7,132 nt of DNA, taken from the NCBI GenBank assembly GCA_028683635.1, contig JAQUHL010000099.1, forward strand, positions 1 to 7,132. The letters run 5' to 3'. Positions 1 through 5,717 of this stretch are shown here, one piece after another. The stretch is from Candidatus Cloacimonadota bacterium (GTDB lineage Bacteria > Cloacimonadota > Cloacimonadia > Cloacimonadales > Cloacimonadaceae). Position 1 is the first letter of the stretch, and every line of letters begins with the position of its first letter. A program made the translations under genes and the position numbers. A model generated the notes under the pieces. The model saw nothing but the letters and a program-made list of their open reading frames with translations, was not told where the DNA came from and did not search any database.

Positions 1-1353
1 CAGCTATCTCTATCAGAAACAGGTGATTATGGTAACGAAGTGATTCTTTATCCCACGGATTACATCCTGGCTCCCACCAATGTTTATATCCGTTTCAGTC
101 CCACAACCACCGGACAGGTTACCGAATTTATCTTTCCCATGACCGTGGGTGCTCAGACTTCCATACTCAATCTGGTCGGTATGGGAGTAACAAATGCCAC
201 AGTGGAAACCGCCACGGTAACCCTGATTACTCAGGAAAGTGCCCTGGTGAGTGCCAGAATCGTGGATGATGGCCTCGATCCTGTTTCCCAGTGCGGAATC
301 TGTTGGAACATTGCAGGACTGCCTACCCTGGCGGATAACCACACCGAGGCTGGAGCTCAAAGCGGGTGGTTTGATGGCAGCTTAACAGGTTTACTCAGCA
401 GTACCGAATACTTTGTCCGTGCCTATGCCACCAATCTGGCCGGTACTGTTTACGGTAACCAGGTAAGTTTCAATACATTGGCTGCACCTGCCCTCAGCAT
501 CGATACCAGCCATCTGAATCCTTTTGGCCCAGTGGTGGTTGGCGGCATATCGCCGGTGGATACCCTTATCGTGGCAGCTACAGAGCTTAATCAAGACCTG
601 GTGCTTAGCGCTCCTCTGGGCTTCGGGCTGTCTCTAACGCCCACGGGACGCAGCTTCAATTCCACTCTCAGCCTTATCCCGGTTACCGGAAACATCGATC
701 CCACCCTTGTTTATATCCGCTTCGCACCACAGCAGGGAGGGAATCTTTCCGATTACCTGAGTGTCAGCAGCGCTCATCTGGACAGTTTGGTGATGGTATT
801 TGGCATCGGAATTACACTTCCTGAGGTCAGCAGCGGTGAGGCAACGGATATTACTTCCGATTCTGCTGTTGTGAGTGGGAATATTAGCTCCACCGGTTGG
901 GACGATATCTCGGCTTGTGGGATATGCTATGGAATCAACCATAATCCTGATCTATCTGGAATGTATGCCGATAGCGATGTTGAGCAAGGTGAATTCTGTG
1001 TTTCGCTAAGCGCTTTGCATGGTTATACAAACTATTATTACCGCGCTTTTGCCACTAATAGTGCGGGTACAAGCTATGGTGAAGAGTATAGTTTCTGTAC
1101 TCTCATGGGTAGCCTGGATGCCCCGCAAAACCTATCCATAAGCATGGTTGATGGCACCACACTGCTAAGCTGGGATGCCGTGCAAAATGCCTCAAGTTAT
1201 GGCATCTTTCGCAGCACCGATCCCTATTCCATAGATTGGGGTGCCCCCGTGGGACAAACCTCAGCCACAACCTGGGCTGATCCGGAGCTTGGAAACAGGT
1301 ATTATTACCGCGTTATTGCCAGCTCACAGCCTCTTGGGGGAGGAAAAAGATAA
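1..1353 (+). CDS. Secreted repeat-domain protein with FN3-like domains, C-terminal part (5' end outside window)
   Basis: The frame is open from base 1, with no convincing start or signal peptide, so this is the last 450 residues of a larger protein ending at TAA 1351-1353. Two kinds of domain alternate. Type A (about residues 1-63 and 161-272) carries VYIRFSPTTTGQ / VYIRFAPQQGGN and ends in G(M/I)G(V/I)T. Type B (about 64-160 and 273-368) is a fibronectin-III-like fold with QCGICWN / ACGICYG and ends YFVRAYATNLAGTVYGNQ / YYYRAFATNSAGTSYGEE. A last FN3-like domain (about 369-443) has LSWDAVQNASSYGIFRS and YYYRVIAS. Such proteins are usually exported and surface-attached or released, with structural or adhesive roles; no enzyme motif is seen. 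The last residues (QPLGGGKR) run slightly beyond the usual YRV-A ending, and a repeat block starts about 77 bp after the stop. The exact ligand or function is unknown. Confidence 0.85.
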   Translation, partial: QLSLSETGDYGNEVILYPTDYILAPTNVYIRFSPTTTGQVTEFIFPMTVGAQTSILNLVGMGVTNATVETATVTLITQESALVSARIVDDGLDPVSQCGICWNIAGLPTLADNHTEAGAQSGWFDGSLTGLLSSTEYFVRAYATNLAGTVYGNQVSFNTLAAPALSIDTSHLNPFGPVVVGGISPVDTLIVAATELNQDLVLSAPLGFGLSLTPTGRSFNSTLSLIPVTGNIDPTLVYIRFAPQQGGNLSDYLSVSSAHLDSLVMVFGIGITLPEVSSGEATDITSDSAVVSGNISSTGWDDISACGICYGINHNPDLSGMYADSDVEQGEFCVSLSALHGYTNYYYRAFATNSAGTSYGEEYSFCTLMGSLDAPQNLSISMVDGTTLLSWDAVQNASSYGIFRSTDPYSIDWGAPVGQTSATTWADPELGNRYYYRVIASSQPLGGGKR

Positions 1354-1430
1354 GGGAAATCAGAGTTCAATAGTACCATAACAGGAGTCATTTGCTCCTT
1401 GCAGAGCATCGTGGTATAGTGTTCCAAAGA
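1354..1430. other. Short spacer between the secreted-protein gene and the first repeat block
   Basis: This holds no gene. The only structure seen is a 5-bp dyad, AGGAG 1383-1387 with CTCCT 1395-1399 and a 7-nt loop. It lacks a following T-run, so it is a poor candidate for an intrinsic terminator of the upstream gene. Confidence 0.4.
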
Positions 1431-1504
1431 CCATTGAATAATGGGTTGTAGGGCGAAGCCCAACTCCTTTTAGGGTGGTGGGCGAAAATGATTTACAAAA
1501 ACAC
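1431..1504 (+). repeat. G-rich core module, copy 1 (joined to R1 copy a)
   Basis: The module begins CCATTGAATAATGGGTTG, carries the mini-hairpin GGGC-GAA-GCCC, then GGGTGGTGGGCG, and ends with ATTTACAAAAA just before R1. Closely similar copies lie at 3777-3850 and 4993-5069, always directly upstream of an R1 unit. The same core forms the centre of the palindromic elements at 1876-1978 and 3916-4027. Confidence 0.85.
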
Positions 1505-1561
1505 CCTCACAACCAGAATATCTGGAAGTCTGTATTTCGATATATCGGGATGTGCAACGGT
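1505..1561 (+). repeat. R1 repeat unit, copy a
   Basis: A 57-bp unit beginning CCTCACAACCAG and ending GGGATGTGCAACGGT, with GGAAGTCTGTATTTCGAT in the middle. It is one of seven copies in the window, all in this orientation. It forms the left end of the long direct repeat shared with 5423-5774. Confidence 0.9.
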
Positions 1562-1780
1562 ATTTGAGAATGGTGAACGGTGAACGGTGAATGGTTAGTG
1601 GTTTGGAATACCTTAGCCCAACGGGCGGCATAACATAGGCAGGGCGTGGAGCGAAGCGTAACCCCTGTACAGGCGCAACCCCACAACCACCACCCAAGCC
1701 CCGTCAGGGGCGACATCACTCCTGTTGCATGCCAAACACCTTGTTCGGATCCCAATGCCTTTTCAACCTCGTCTCAAGAG
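1562..1780 (+). repeat. Mid module, copy 1
   Basis: A module of about 210 bp rich in small dyads: GCCC-AAC-GGGC near 1620, the palindrome CCTGTACAGG at 1664-1673, and GCCCC-GTCA-GGGGC at 1698-1711. It starts with a heptamer run (GGTGAAC, GGTGAAC, GGTGAAT at 1572-1592). It recurs directly at 5480-5691 and in diverged inverted form at 5182-5289. Short minus-strand open frames run through it but match no recognised protein, apart from a weak tail resemblance described under findings. Confidence 0.85.
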
Positions 1781-1805
1781 GGCGAAAATGATTTACATAA
1801 ATAAG

Positions 1806-1864
1806 CCTCACAACCAGCATATCTGGTAGTCTGTATTTCGATAAATCGGAGCGAGAGCAACGGT
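1806..1864 (+). repeat. R1 repeat unit, copy b
   Basis: A 59-bp R1 variant. It shares the start CCTCACAACCAGCATAT and the end GAGCAACGGT, but has a 2-nt gain and changes near the 3' end (TCGGAGCGAGAGC where other copies read TCGGGATGAGC). It closes the long direct repeat and is followed about 11 bp later by the first palindromic element. Confidence 0.85.
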
Positions 1865-1875
1865 TTTTCTGTATT

Positions 1876-1978
1876 ATACAGTTTCCACTTTGAAATGACA
1901 TAATCCAACGGGGCATAGGGCGGAGCCCCATACACTATTGGGTGGTGGGCTGGGCATGGATTATGTCATTTCAAACTA
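1876..1978. repeat. Palindromic (MITE/REPIN-like) element P, copy 1
   Basis: Perfect 19-bp inverted arms (1889-1907 with 1957-1975; left arm TTTGAAATGACATAATCCA) surround a 49-bp core. The core contains GGGGC...GCCCC and GGGTGGTGGGC. The element ends about 10 bp from the stop codon of the minus-strand gene at 1988. It could form a large stem in that gene's 3' UTR and in either transcript of the convergent pair. It has no T-run typical of an intrinsic terminator. It encodes no protein; the shape fits a non-autonomous mobile palindrome. Confidence 0.8.
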
Positions 1979-1987
1979 AACACGATA

Positions 1988-3583
1988 TTAGTCGATGGCA
2001 AACACCCGGTAGAATCTTTTGGGAGTTGCAGGATCGGAATATTCTGTGTTTGAAGTGCTTCCCAGTTCCGTGTAACCTGTGAGGGGATCCGCAGAAGCTT
2101 CGATCCGGTAAGAATTCGCACCCGCAACGGGTTCCCAATCCAGCCAAATGCTGCCGTTCAGTTCGCTGATGCTGACCTCGGGGATTTCCATGGCACTGCC
2201 TGTATGGCCAAACTCAAAGCTATCCACGCCCAGATTGCAATAGTTGATGCCATAGTTACTTGATCCCGTGATGGAGATGTAAGCCGCTCCAGCGTAGTCG
2301 AAACCGGCCAGGCTAATGGTATGATACACCCATTCTCCGGAATGGCTGTCGATCCAGTAAATGTTGTTCCAGGTAGCCTGATTGTCTGTGGAGATATCTA
2401 TCCTTAGCGGTTGGGGAGTGAAAGAATTAGGCCCTACCCACCCCCAGAAAGTGATCTGCTTATCACCGGAGCGGAGATCAAAGGGTGGGCTGATGAGGCG
2501 GTAGGGATTTCCGTAGATTGAGAGATGATAGCAATCCAAGCGGGCAAAATGGCTGCCTGCCTGGGAGGAGGATGCACCGGTGCCAGGATCCGAGCTTACG
2601 AAATCCCAATGTGCATCAGGATTGCCATGAGCCCAGCCATCCGGTAAAAACTGGCTATCAAAGCCCTGGAAGTAATCTGTGGTAAGGGACGGGATCAGGG
2701 GTGTTGTGCCGCTGGTGCCTATCCCGGAGGAATAAATATCGGCATTTACTGACCAGGCTCTGTAATAGTAAGTACTTTGGGGATCAAGGCCATTATGCCG
2801 GAAAGCAGCAGCTAATCCCTTGTAAATCACGGTTCCTCCTCCGGGAATTTGGGAATTGGCGCTGGCATCATAGGTGCTGCCATCCACAGGAGAGCCAAAA
2901 GTATCGCTTGTGTTATAGGCCAGCATCACCGGATCGTTGCTGTCATTGGGACTCCAGGTGAGATCGAGGATGTTGGGATGGCCGGAACTTGTGTATAAAT
3001 CCTCCGGATTTGCTACGCTGGTATTTACGATCTCATAGACCTTCACCAAATCCACGGCTTGATAGTTGTTCGCATATTGCTGGGGGTCATTGTAGTTATT
3101 GAATGCGAAATAGTAGGTTCCCGAGGAAGTGGGAGTGAATAAACTTGTTACCCGGTTCATATAATTTGTGTTTAACAATCCTGGTAAATCCATTAAGACA
3201 GTAGAATGAGATGCGGCGGTTTGAGCCGTGCCCACAGTAACTTTCAGGTTTTCATGATAATAAGCATGATAAATCCTCTGGTAAAAATCCAGATAATAGC
3301 TGTTTCCGGCAGTAAGTTCAAATCCCTGAGTGAAGGCCCAGATACTTGCATTGGCATCACCATGGTTATAACACCCCATCAGGTGGGAGCCACTATGGCT
3401 CGGGTGCTCGTAAGTATTGGTAAGGACAGAGTTCCAATTCCGACCGGTATTGGAAGCAAAGACCCAGCCTGTCGGAGCTGTGGCAGAAAAATCTTCGGTA
3501 TAAATAAGCTGCTGAGCGTGGATGGCATTAAACACAAAAGCGTTTAACAGCAGTATAAACACAAGACATACATAGTGTTTCAT
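1988..3583 (-). CDS. Secreted choice-of-anchor-J / FN3 multi-domain protein
   Basis: A complete 531-residue protein. Residues 1-23 are a Sec signal peptide: K3, a hydrophobic run CLVFILLLNAFVF, and a likely cut after AIHA before QQ. Residues about 24-184 form a jelly-roll domain of the choice-of-anchor-J type, starting YTEDFSATAPTGW. Residues about 190-294 are FN3-like, with LDLTWSPNDSNDPVMLAYNT and LDPQSTYYYRAWSV. Residues about 300-459 are a second J-type domain, starting DYFQGFDSQFLPDGW. Residues about 465-531 are a C-terminal FN3-like domain (IWLDWEPVAGANSYRI, ending KRFYRVFAID). The start is supported by AAGGAG 7 nt upstream and by the signal peptide. It is probably exported and surface-associated or released; no catalytic motif is seen, so the target is unknown. 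It is convergent with the gene at 1-1353 and shares its C-terminal domain style. Its 3' end abuts a palindromic repeat. Confidence 0.9.
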   Translation of the reverse strand: MKHYVCLVFILLLNAFVFNAIHAQQLIYTEDFSATAPTGWVFASNTGRNWNSVLTNTYEHPSHSGSHLMGCYNHGDANASIWAFTQGFELTAGNSYYLDFYQRIYHAYYHENLKVTVGTAQTAASHSTVLMDLPGLLNTNYMNRVTSLFTPTSSGTYYFAFNNYNDPQQYANNYQAVDLVKVYEIVNTSVANPEDLYTSSGHPNILDLTWSPNDSNDPVMLAYNTSDTFGSPVDGSTYDASANSQIPGGGTVIYKGLAAAFRHNGLDPQSTYYYRAWSVNADIYSSGIGTSGTTPLIPSLTTDYFQGFDSQFLPDGWAHGNPDAHWDFVSSDPGTGASSSQAGSHFARLDCYHLSIYGNPYRLISPPFDLRSGDKQITFWGWVGPNSFTPQPLRIDISTDNQATWNNIYWIDSHSGEWVYHTISLAGFDYAGAAYISITGSSNYGINYCNLGVDSFEFGHTGSAMEIPEVSISELNGSIWLDWEPVAGANSYRIEASADPLTGYTELGSTSNTEYSDPATPKRFYRVFAID

Positions 3584-3590
3584 AATAATG

Positions 3591-3596
3591 CTCCTT
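3591..3596 (-). promoter_or_regulatory. Ribosome binding site of the secreted-protein gene
   Basis: The minus strand reads AAGGAG followed by CATTATT and then ATG, giving 7-nt spacing. This good Shine-Dalgarno sequence fixes the start at 3583. Confidence 0.8.
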
Positions 3597-3618
3597 GAAA
3601 TATGTTCATTTTCCCATG

Positions 3619-3647
3619 TGGAGTCCCAAAGATTGGGATAAACTCCA
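3619..3647 (-). other. Hairpin upstream of the secreted-protein start
   Basis: On the minus strand TGGAG pairs with CTCCA as an outer stem and TCCCA-ATCTT-TGGGA forms the inner stem-loop, with a small bulge between. It lies about 36-64 bp before the start codon, so it may sit in the 5' UTR. No known riboswitch or leader family is recognised, and the promoter could not be assigned. Confidence 0.35.
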
Positions 3648-3679
3648 GATCATCGTTTCTTCGTTTATGGAGGGCATCT

Positions 3680-3720
3680 GATATCCCTCATTACTCACAA
3701 TCCATATAGGGATAAATATC
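3680..3720. other. Imperfect dyad upstream of the secreted-protein gene
   Basis: GATATCCCT (3680-3688) is inverted at 3708-3720 as AGGGATA-AA-TATC, with a 2-nt bulge and a 19-nt loop. It lies 97-137 bp upstream of the start at 3583 and next to the first base of the second repeat block. It could be an operator or simply the edge of a repeat; nothing in the sequence decides between them. Confidence 0.3.
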
Positions 3721-3722
3721 TC

Positions 3723-3782
3723 ATACAGATTCCACATTTAAGCGGCATAATTCAACGGGGTGTGGGGCAGCGCACCACTCAA
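3723..3782 (+). repeat. Palindromic element P, left half only (copy 2)
   Basis: It has the left arm (ATACAGATTCCACATTTAAG, then CGGCATAATTCAA) and the beginning of the core (GGGGTGTGGGGCAGCGC), matching the left part of 3916-4027. The right arm is missing. The sequence runs straight into a core-R1 composite, so this is a chimera of two modules. Confidence 0.8.
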
Positions 3783-3850
3783 TAATGGGTTGTGGGGCGA
3801 AGCCCTACTCCTTTCAGGGTGGTGGGCGGGTATAGATTTACCAAAATAAG
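3777..3850 (+). repeat. G-rich core module, copy 2 (joined to R1 copy c)
   Basis: It reads AATAATGGGTTGTGGGGCG, then GAAGCCC, GGGTGGTGGGCGGG and GATTTACCAAAATAAG before R1. The GGGGC-GAA-GCCC mini-hairpin is kept. It is fused at its left to a half palindromic element. Confidence 0.85.
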
Positions 3851-3907
3851 CCTCACAACCAGCATCTTCGGAAGTCTGCATTTCGATAAATCAGGATGTG
3901 CAACGGT
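3851..3907 (+). repeat. R1 repeat unit, copy c
   Basis: 57 bp with the standard R1 start and end. It differs from the other copies at about five positions (for example CATCTTCGG, TGCATTTC and TCAGGATG). It is followed by CTTATCT and then a complete palindromic element, the same order as at 1806-1978. Confidence 0.88.
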
Positions 3908-3915
3908 CTTATCTA

Positions 3916-4027
3916 ATACAGATTCCACATTGAAGCAGTATAATTCAAAGGGGTGTGGGGCAGCGCTCCACTCAATAATGGGCGGAGGGTTGGCTTGGAT
4001 TATGCCGCTTCAATGTGGAATCTGCAT
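3916..4027. repeat. Palindromic (MITE/REPIN-like) element P, copy 3
   Basis: The arms 3916-3944 and 3999-4027 are inverted copies of each other: GATTCCACATTGAAGC at 3921-3936 is matched on the opposite strand at 4007-4022. Only about three mismatches occur over 29 bp. The core carries GGGGTGTGGGGCAGCGC and GGGCGGAGGG. It is related to the element at 1876-1978 but has a different five-base block in both arms. A small separate dyad, AACTAC-AGT-GTAGTT, follows at 4028-4042. Confidence 0.85.
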
Positions 4028-4102
4028 AACTACAGTGTAGTTCACTTGTCCATTCATGTCAAGTATAATCGAGCCCATTTGTTCCCGAGGAATATTTCTC
4101 AT

Positions 4103-4330
4103 CATTCCCTGCCCCGACCGGGAATCCAGGACACTCATTCCCCATCCTCAAACCATCCGTCATTCCCGGCTCCGATCGGGAATTCAGAACATTCATCCCC
4201 CATCCTCAAAGCATCCGTCATTCCCGGCTCCGATCGGGAATCCAGAACATTCATCCCCCATCCTCAAATCATCCGTCATTCCCGGCTCCGATCGGGAATC
4301 CAGAACATTCATCCCCCATCCATCAAACCA
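4103..4330 (+). repeat. 58-bp tandem repeat array, about 3.9 units
   Basis: Units start at 4103, 4161, 4219 and 4277; the last is cut at about 4330. Each contains a palindrome, ATTCCCG-GCTCCGAT-CGGGAAT, followed by a constant stretch including CATCCCCCATCCTCAAA. Units 2 to 4 are nearly identical (about two differences); unit 1 is more diverged (CTGCCCCGAC in the palindrome and GGACACTCATTC after it). The inter-palindrome sequence is the same in all units, so this is a tandem REP-type array. All three forward frames stay open through it because each unit lacks stops, which explains the overlapping open frames here. Confidence 0.92.
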
Positions 4331-4485
4331 AGGGTTGAAACGATTGGCTTCGCTCCGCTCCTATATATCTAGATCCCTTCTAAACCGGCATGGCAGCCTT
4401 GTAACACGGGCTTCAGCCCCTTAGTTATTGCAATGATCTGCAGCAATTTTCCATATCTATGACAGGTACAAACCTATGTTACAGA
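4331..4485. other. Unassigned spacer after the tandem array
   Basis: No gene is recognised. The only visible structure is a small GGGC-TTCA-GCCC hairpin at 4408-4419, similar in style to the other GGGC hairpins of the region but not part of a longer repeat found in this window. Confidence 0.4.
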
Positions 4486-4605
4486 CGGTCGACAGAAGCA
4501 GCGGATCTGCCTGTTCAGAAAGCATATAGCCTTTGTGCCGACGAGGACGTCTGCACCCCAATTTGGGCTGCCGACCTCCCGGTCGAAAGAAGCAGCGGAG
4601 CTGCC
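4486..4605 (+). repeat. Module D, copy 1
   Basis: It runs from CGGTCGACAGAAGCAGCGG through AAGCATATAGCCTTTGTG, GACGAGGACGTC and CCCCAATTTGGGCTG. It then begins again at 4580 with CGGTCGAAAGAAGCAGCGG, giving a period of 94 bp. The second copy at 5294-5397 has the same blocks starting from a different point. No known function is recognised. Confidence 0.75.
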
Positions 4606-4612
4606 TTCAGAA

Positions 4613-4628
4613 GCGAGCTCAAGCTCGC
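4613..4628. other. GCGAGCT-CA-AGCTCGC hairpin
   Basis: A perfect 7-bp inverted repeat with a 2-base centre follows module D copy 1. It is not followed by a T-run. It may be a small palindromic repeat like the others in this block. Confidence 0.5.
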
Positions 4629-4683
4629 TGTGACAAGCAGGAGCTTGCCCCCCTGGGAACGGTCACAGGATCATTCCATCTTA

Positions 4684-4740
4684 CATAACAACCAGCATAT
4701 TTGGAAGTCTGTATTTCGATAAATCGGGATCTGCAACAGT
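4684..4740 (+). repeat. R1 repeat unit, copy d
   Basis: It has the R1 body (ACAACCAGCATATTTGGAAG through ATAAATCGGGATCTGCAACA), but the first four bases differ from CCTC. The usual linker or core module upstream is absent, so its left junction is different from every other copy. Confidence 0.85.
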
Positions 4741-4992
4741 CTTTTCTCAATTCCAAAAAAACACCCTCTATATATATACGTAAGACGTTTAGCAGGATTT
4801 AAAAAATAATTTTTCACTTTAGCCACCAGCGAACACATATCTGATTGTCATCATGGCACTTATAATATACTAAAAATCTTATGGTATTGAGCCATCCGGC
4901 TGCTGAGTGACATGCTCAGAGCAGAGAAGCTCAACCAGAACATCACCATCAGAAGCAGCAATTGTTCTGGATCGGGAATCACTATGAAAAGA
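4741..4992. other. AT-rich spacer without a recognised gene
   Basis: It contains A/T-rich tracts (CTATATATATACG; TTTAAAAAATAATTTTTC) and two small dyads: CTGAG/CTCAG near 4900-4920, and CCAGAAC (4935-4941) with GTTCTGG (4964-4970). A short REP-like scrap, GATCGGGAATCAC, lies near 4970-4982. No tRNA-like T-arm and no open frame with recognisable protein content was found. This is the least repetitive part of the second block. Confidence 0.4.
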
Positions 4993-5069
4993 CCATTGAA
5001 TAATGGGTCGCAGGGCGAAGCTCTACTCCATTTAGGTTGGTGGGCGGGAATAGATTTTACAAAAATAAG
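4993..5069 (+). repeat. G-rich core module, copy 3 (joined to R1 copy e)
   Basis: It begins CCATTGAATAATGGGT like copy 1 and has AGGGCGAAGC, GGTTGGTGGGCGGG and GATTTTACAAAAATAAG before R1. The GGGC-GAA-GCCC hairpin is weakened here (GGGCGAAGCTC). Confidence 0.85.
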
Positions 5070-5126
5070 CCTCACAAGCAGAATATTTGGTAGTCTGTAT
5101 TTCGTTAAATCGGGATGTGCAACGAT
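5070..5126 (+). repeat. R1 repeat unit, copy e
   Basis: 57 bp with the standard layout and about six differences from the consensus (for example CTCACAAGCAGAATA, TTTCGTTAAATC and a final CAACGAT). Confidence 0.87.
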
Positions 5127-5181
5127 CTTATAGATATTGCCTCTTAGGGTGACAGATCATCATGGGATGGTACCACATATA

Positions 5182-5289
5182 ATTGTTTCGCCCACAAGGG
5201 GCTTGATTGGTGGTTGTGAGGCGCCCATACACAGGGATTCCGCTTCGCTTCACACCCTGCCTATGATATTGCGCCCGCAAGGGGCTCTG
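5182..5289 (-). repeat. Mid module, diverged inverted copy (copy 3)
   Basis: On the plus strand it reads CGCCCACAAGGGGCTTG, TGGTGGTTGTGAGG, CCGCTTCGCTTCACACCCTG and CCTATGATATTGCGCCC. These match the reverse complement of the mid module at 5480-5691, by eye about 75-80 percent. The two small GC hairpins are kept with different bases (GCCC-ACAA-GGGGC and GCCC-GCAA-GGGGC). The two ends of the full module are missing. Confidence 0.75.
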
Positions 5290-5293
5290 TGTT

Positions 5294-5397
5294 GACGAGA
5301 CGTCCCCACCCCAATTTGGGCTGTCGAGCTCCGGTCGACAGAGGCAACGGTTTGCTTGTTCGGAACGCATATATCCTTTGTGGCGACGAGGACGTCC
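5294..5397 (+). repeat. Module D, copy 2 (circularly permuted)
   Basis: It starts at GACGAGACGTCC, continues with CCCCAATTTGGGCTGTCGA, CCGGTCGACAGAGGCAACGG and ACGCATATATCCTTTGTGG. It closes with a second GACGAGGACGTCC at 5385, a period of 91 bp. It holds the same blocks as 4486-4605 in a rotated order. CTGTCGA...TCGACAG forms a 7-bp stem inside it. Confidence 0.75.
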
Positions 5398-5422
5398 GAG
5401 CGTACTGCTTTACAATTATAAG

Positions 5423-5479
5423 CCTCACAACCAGCATATTTGGAAGTCTGTATTCCGATAAATCGGGATGAGCAACGGT
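5423..5479 (+). repeat. R1 repeat unit, copy f
   Basis: 57 bp ending GGGATGAGCAACGGT. It is directly followed by the mid module (TATTTGAGAATGG), as in copy a. Confidence 0.9.
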
Positions 5480-5691
5480 ATTTGAGAATGGTGAACGGTG
5501 AATGGTTAGTGGTTTGGAATACCTTAGCCCAACGGGCGGCATATCATAGGCAGGGCGTGAAGCGAAGCGTAACCCCTGTACAGGCGCAACCCCACAACCA
5601 CCACCCAAGCCCCGTCAGGGGCGACATCACTCCTGCTGCATACCAAACACCTTTTCCGGATCCCAATGCCTTTTCAACCTCGTCTCAAGAG
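5480..5691 (+). repeat. Mid module, copy 2
   Basis: Nearly identical to 1562-1780. It has the heptamer pair at 5490-5503, the CCTGTACAGG palindrome and the GCCCC-GTCA-GGGGC hairpin at 5609-5622. It lies about 190 bp from an inverted relative at 5182-5289, so a transcript or single strand could fold the two together. Confidence 0.87.
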
Positions 5692-5717
5692 GGCGGGAAG
5701 AGATTTACAAAAATAAG

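Larger units (their letters stand above)
1505..1864 (+). repeat. Long direct repeat, copy 1 (R1-mid-R1 composite)
   Basis: About 360 bp, nearly identical to 5423-5774. In the central ~205 bp I count about six substitutions plus one 7-nt length difference. The difference is a GGTGAAC heptamer present once more here (three units at 1572-1592, two at 5490-5503). The composite is R1, the mid module, a short linker (GATTTACATAAATAAG), and R1 again. The two direct copies flank the whole 1988-3583 gene, the 58-bp array and module D. Confidence 0.9.

Noticed and set aside
1470..1931. Minus-strand open frames of 71-82 codons in the first repeat block
   Set aside because: They are translations of the mid and R1 repeats, overlap one another in different frames and have no ribosome binding site. 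Only the repeat itself is annotated.
1889..1975. Intrinsic terminator for the convergent genes
   Set aside because: The stem is strong but the loop is 49 nt and no T-run follows on either strand; it matches a repeated palindromic element found elsewhere in the window.
2701..3547. Plus-strand open frames opposite the secreted-protein gene
   Set aside because: The minus-strand gene has a signal peptide, a Shine-Dalgarno sequence and recognisable domains throughout; the opposite frames are antisense shadows.
4103..4330. CRISPR array
   Set aside because: The sequences between the palindromes are the same in every unit; real spacers differ. The 58-bp exact period, the lack of cas genes and only four units fit a tandem repeat.
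3792..4424. Plus-strand open frames of 82-139 codons in the second repeat block
   Set aside because: They run through core, R1 and the 58-bp array in arbitrary frames. Overlapping frames exist only because the repeat units lack stops; no start-site signal or recognisable protein is present.
4741..4992. tRNA or small structured RNA in the AT-rich spacer
   Set aside because: Only short separate dyads are seen; there is no T-arm motif, acceptor stem or recognisable small-RNA core.
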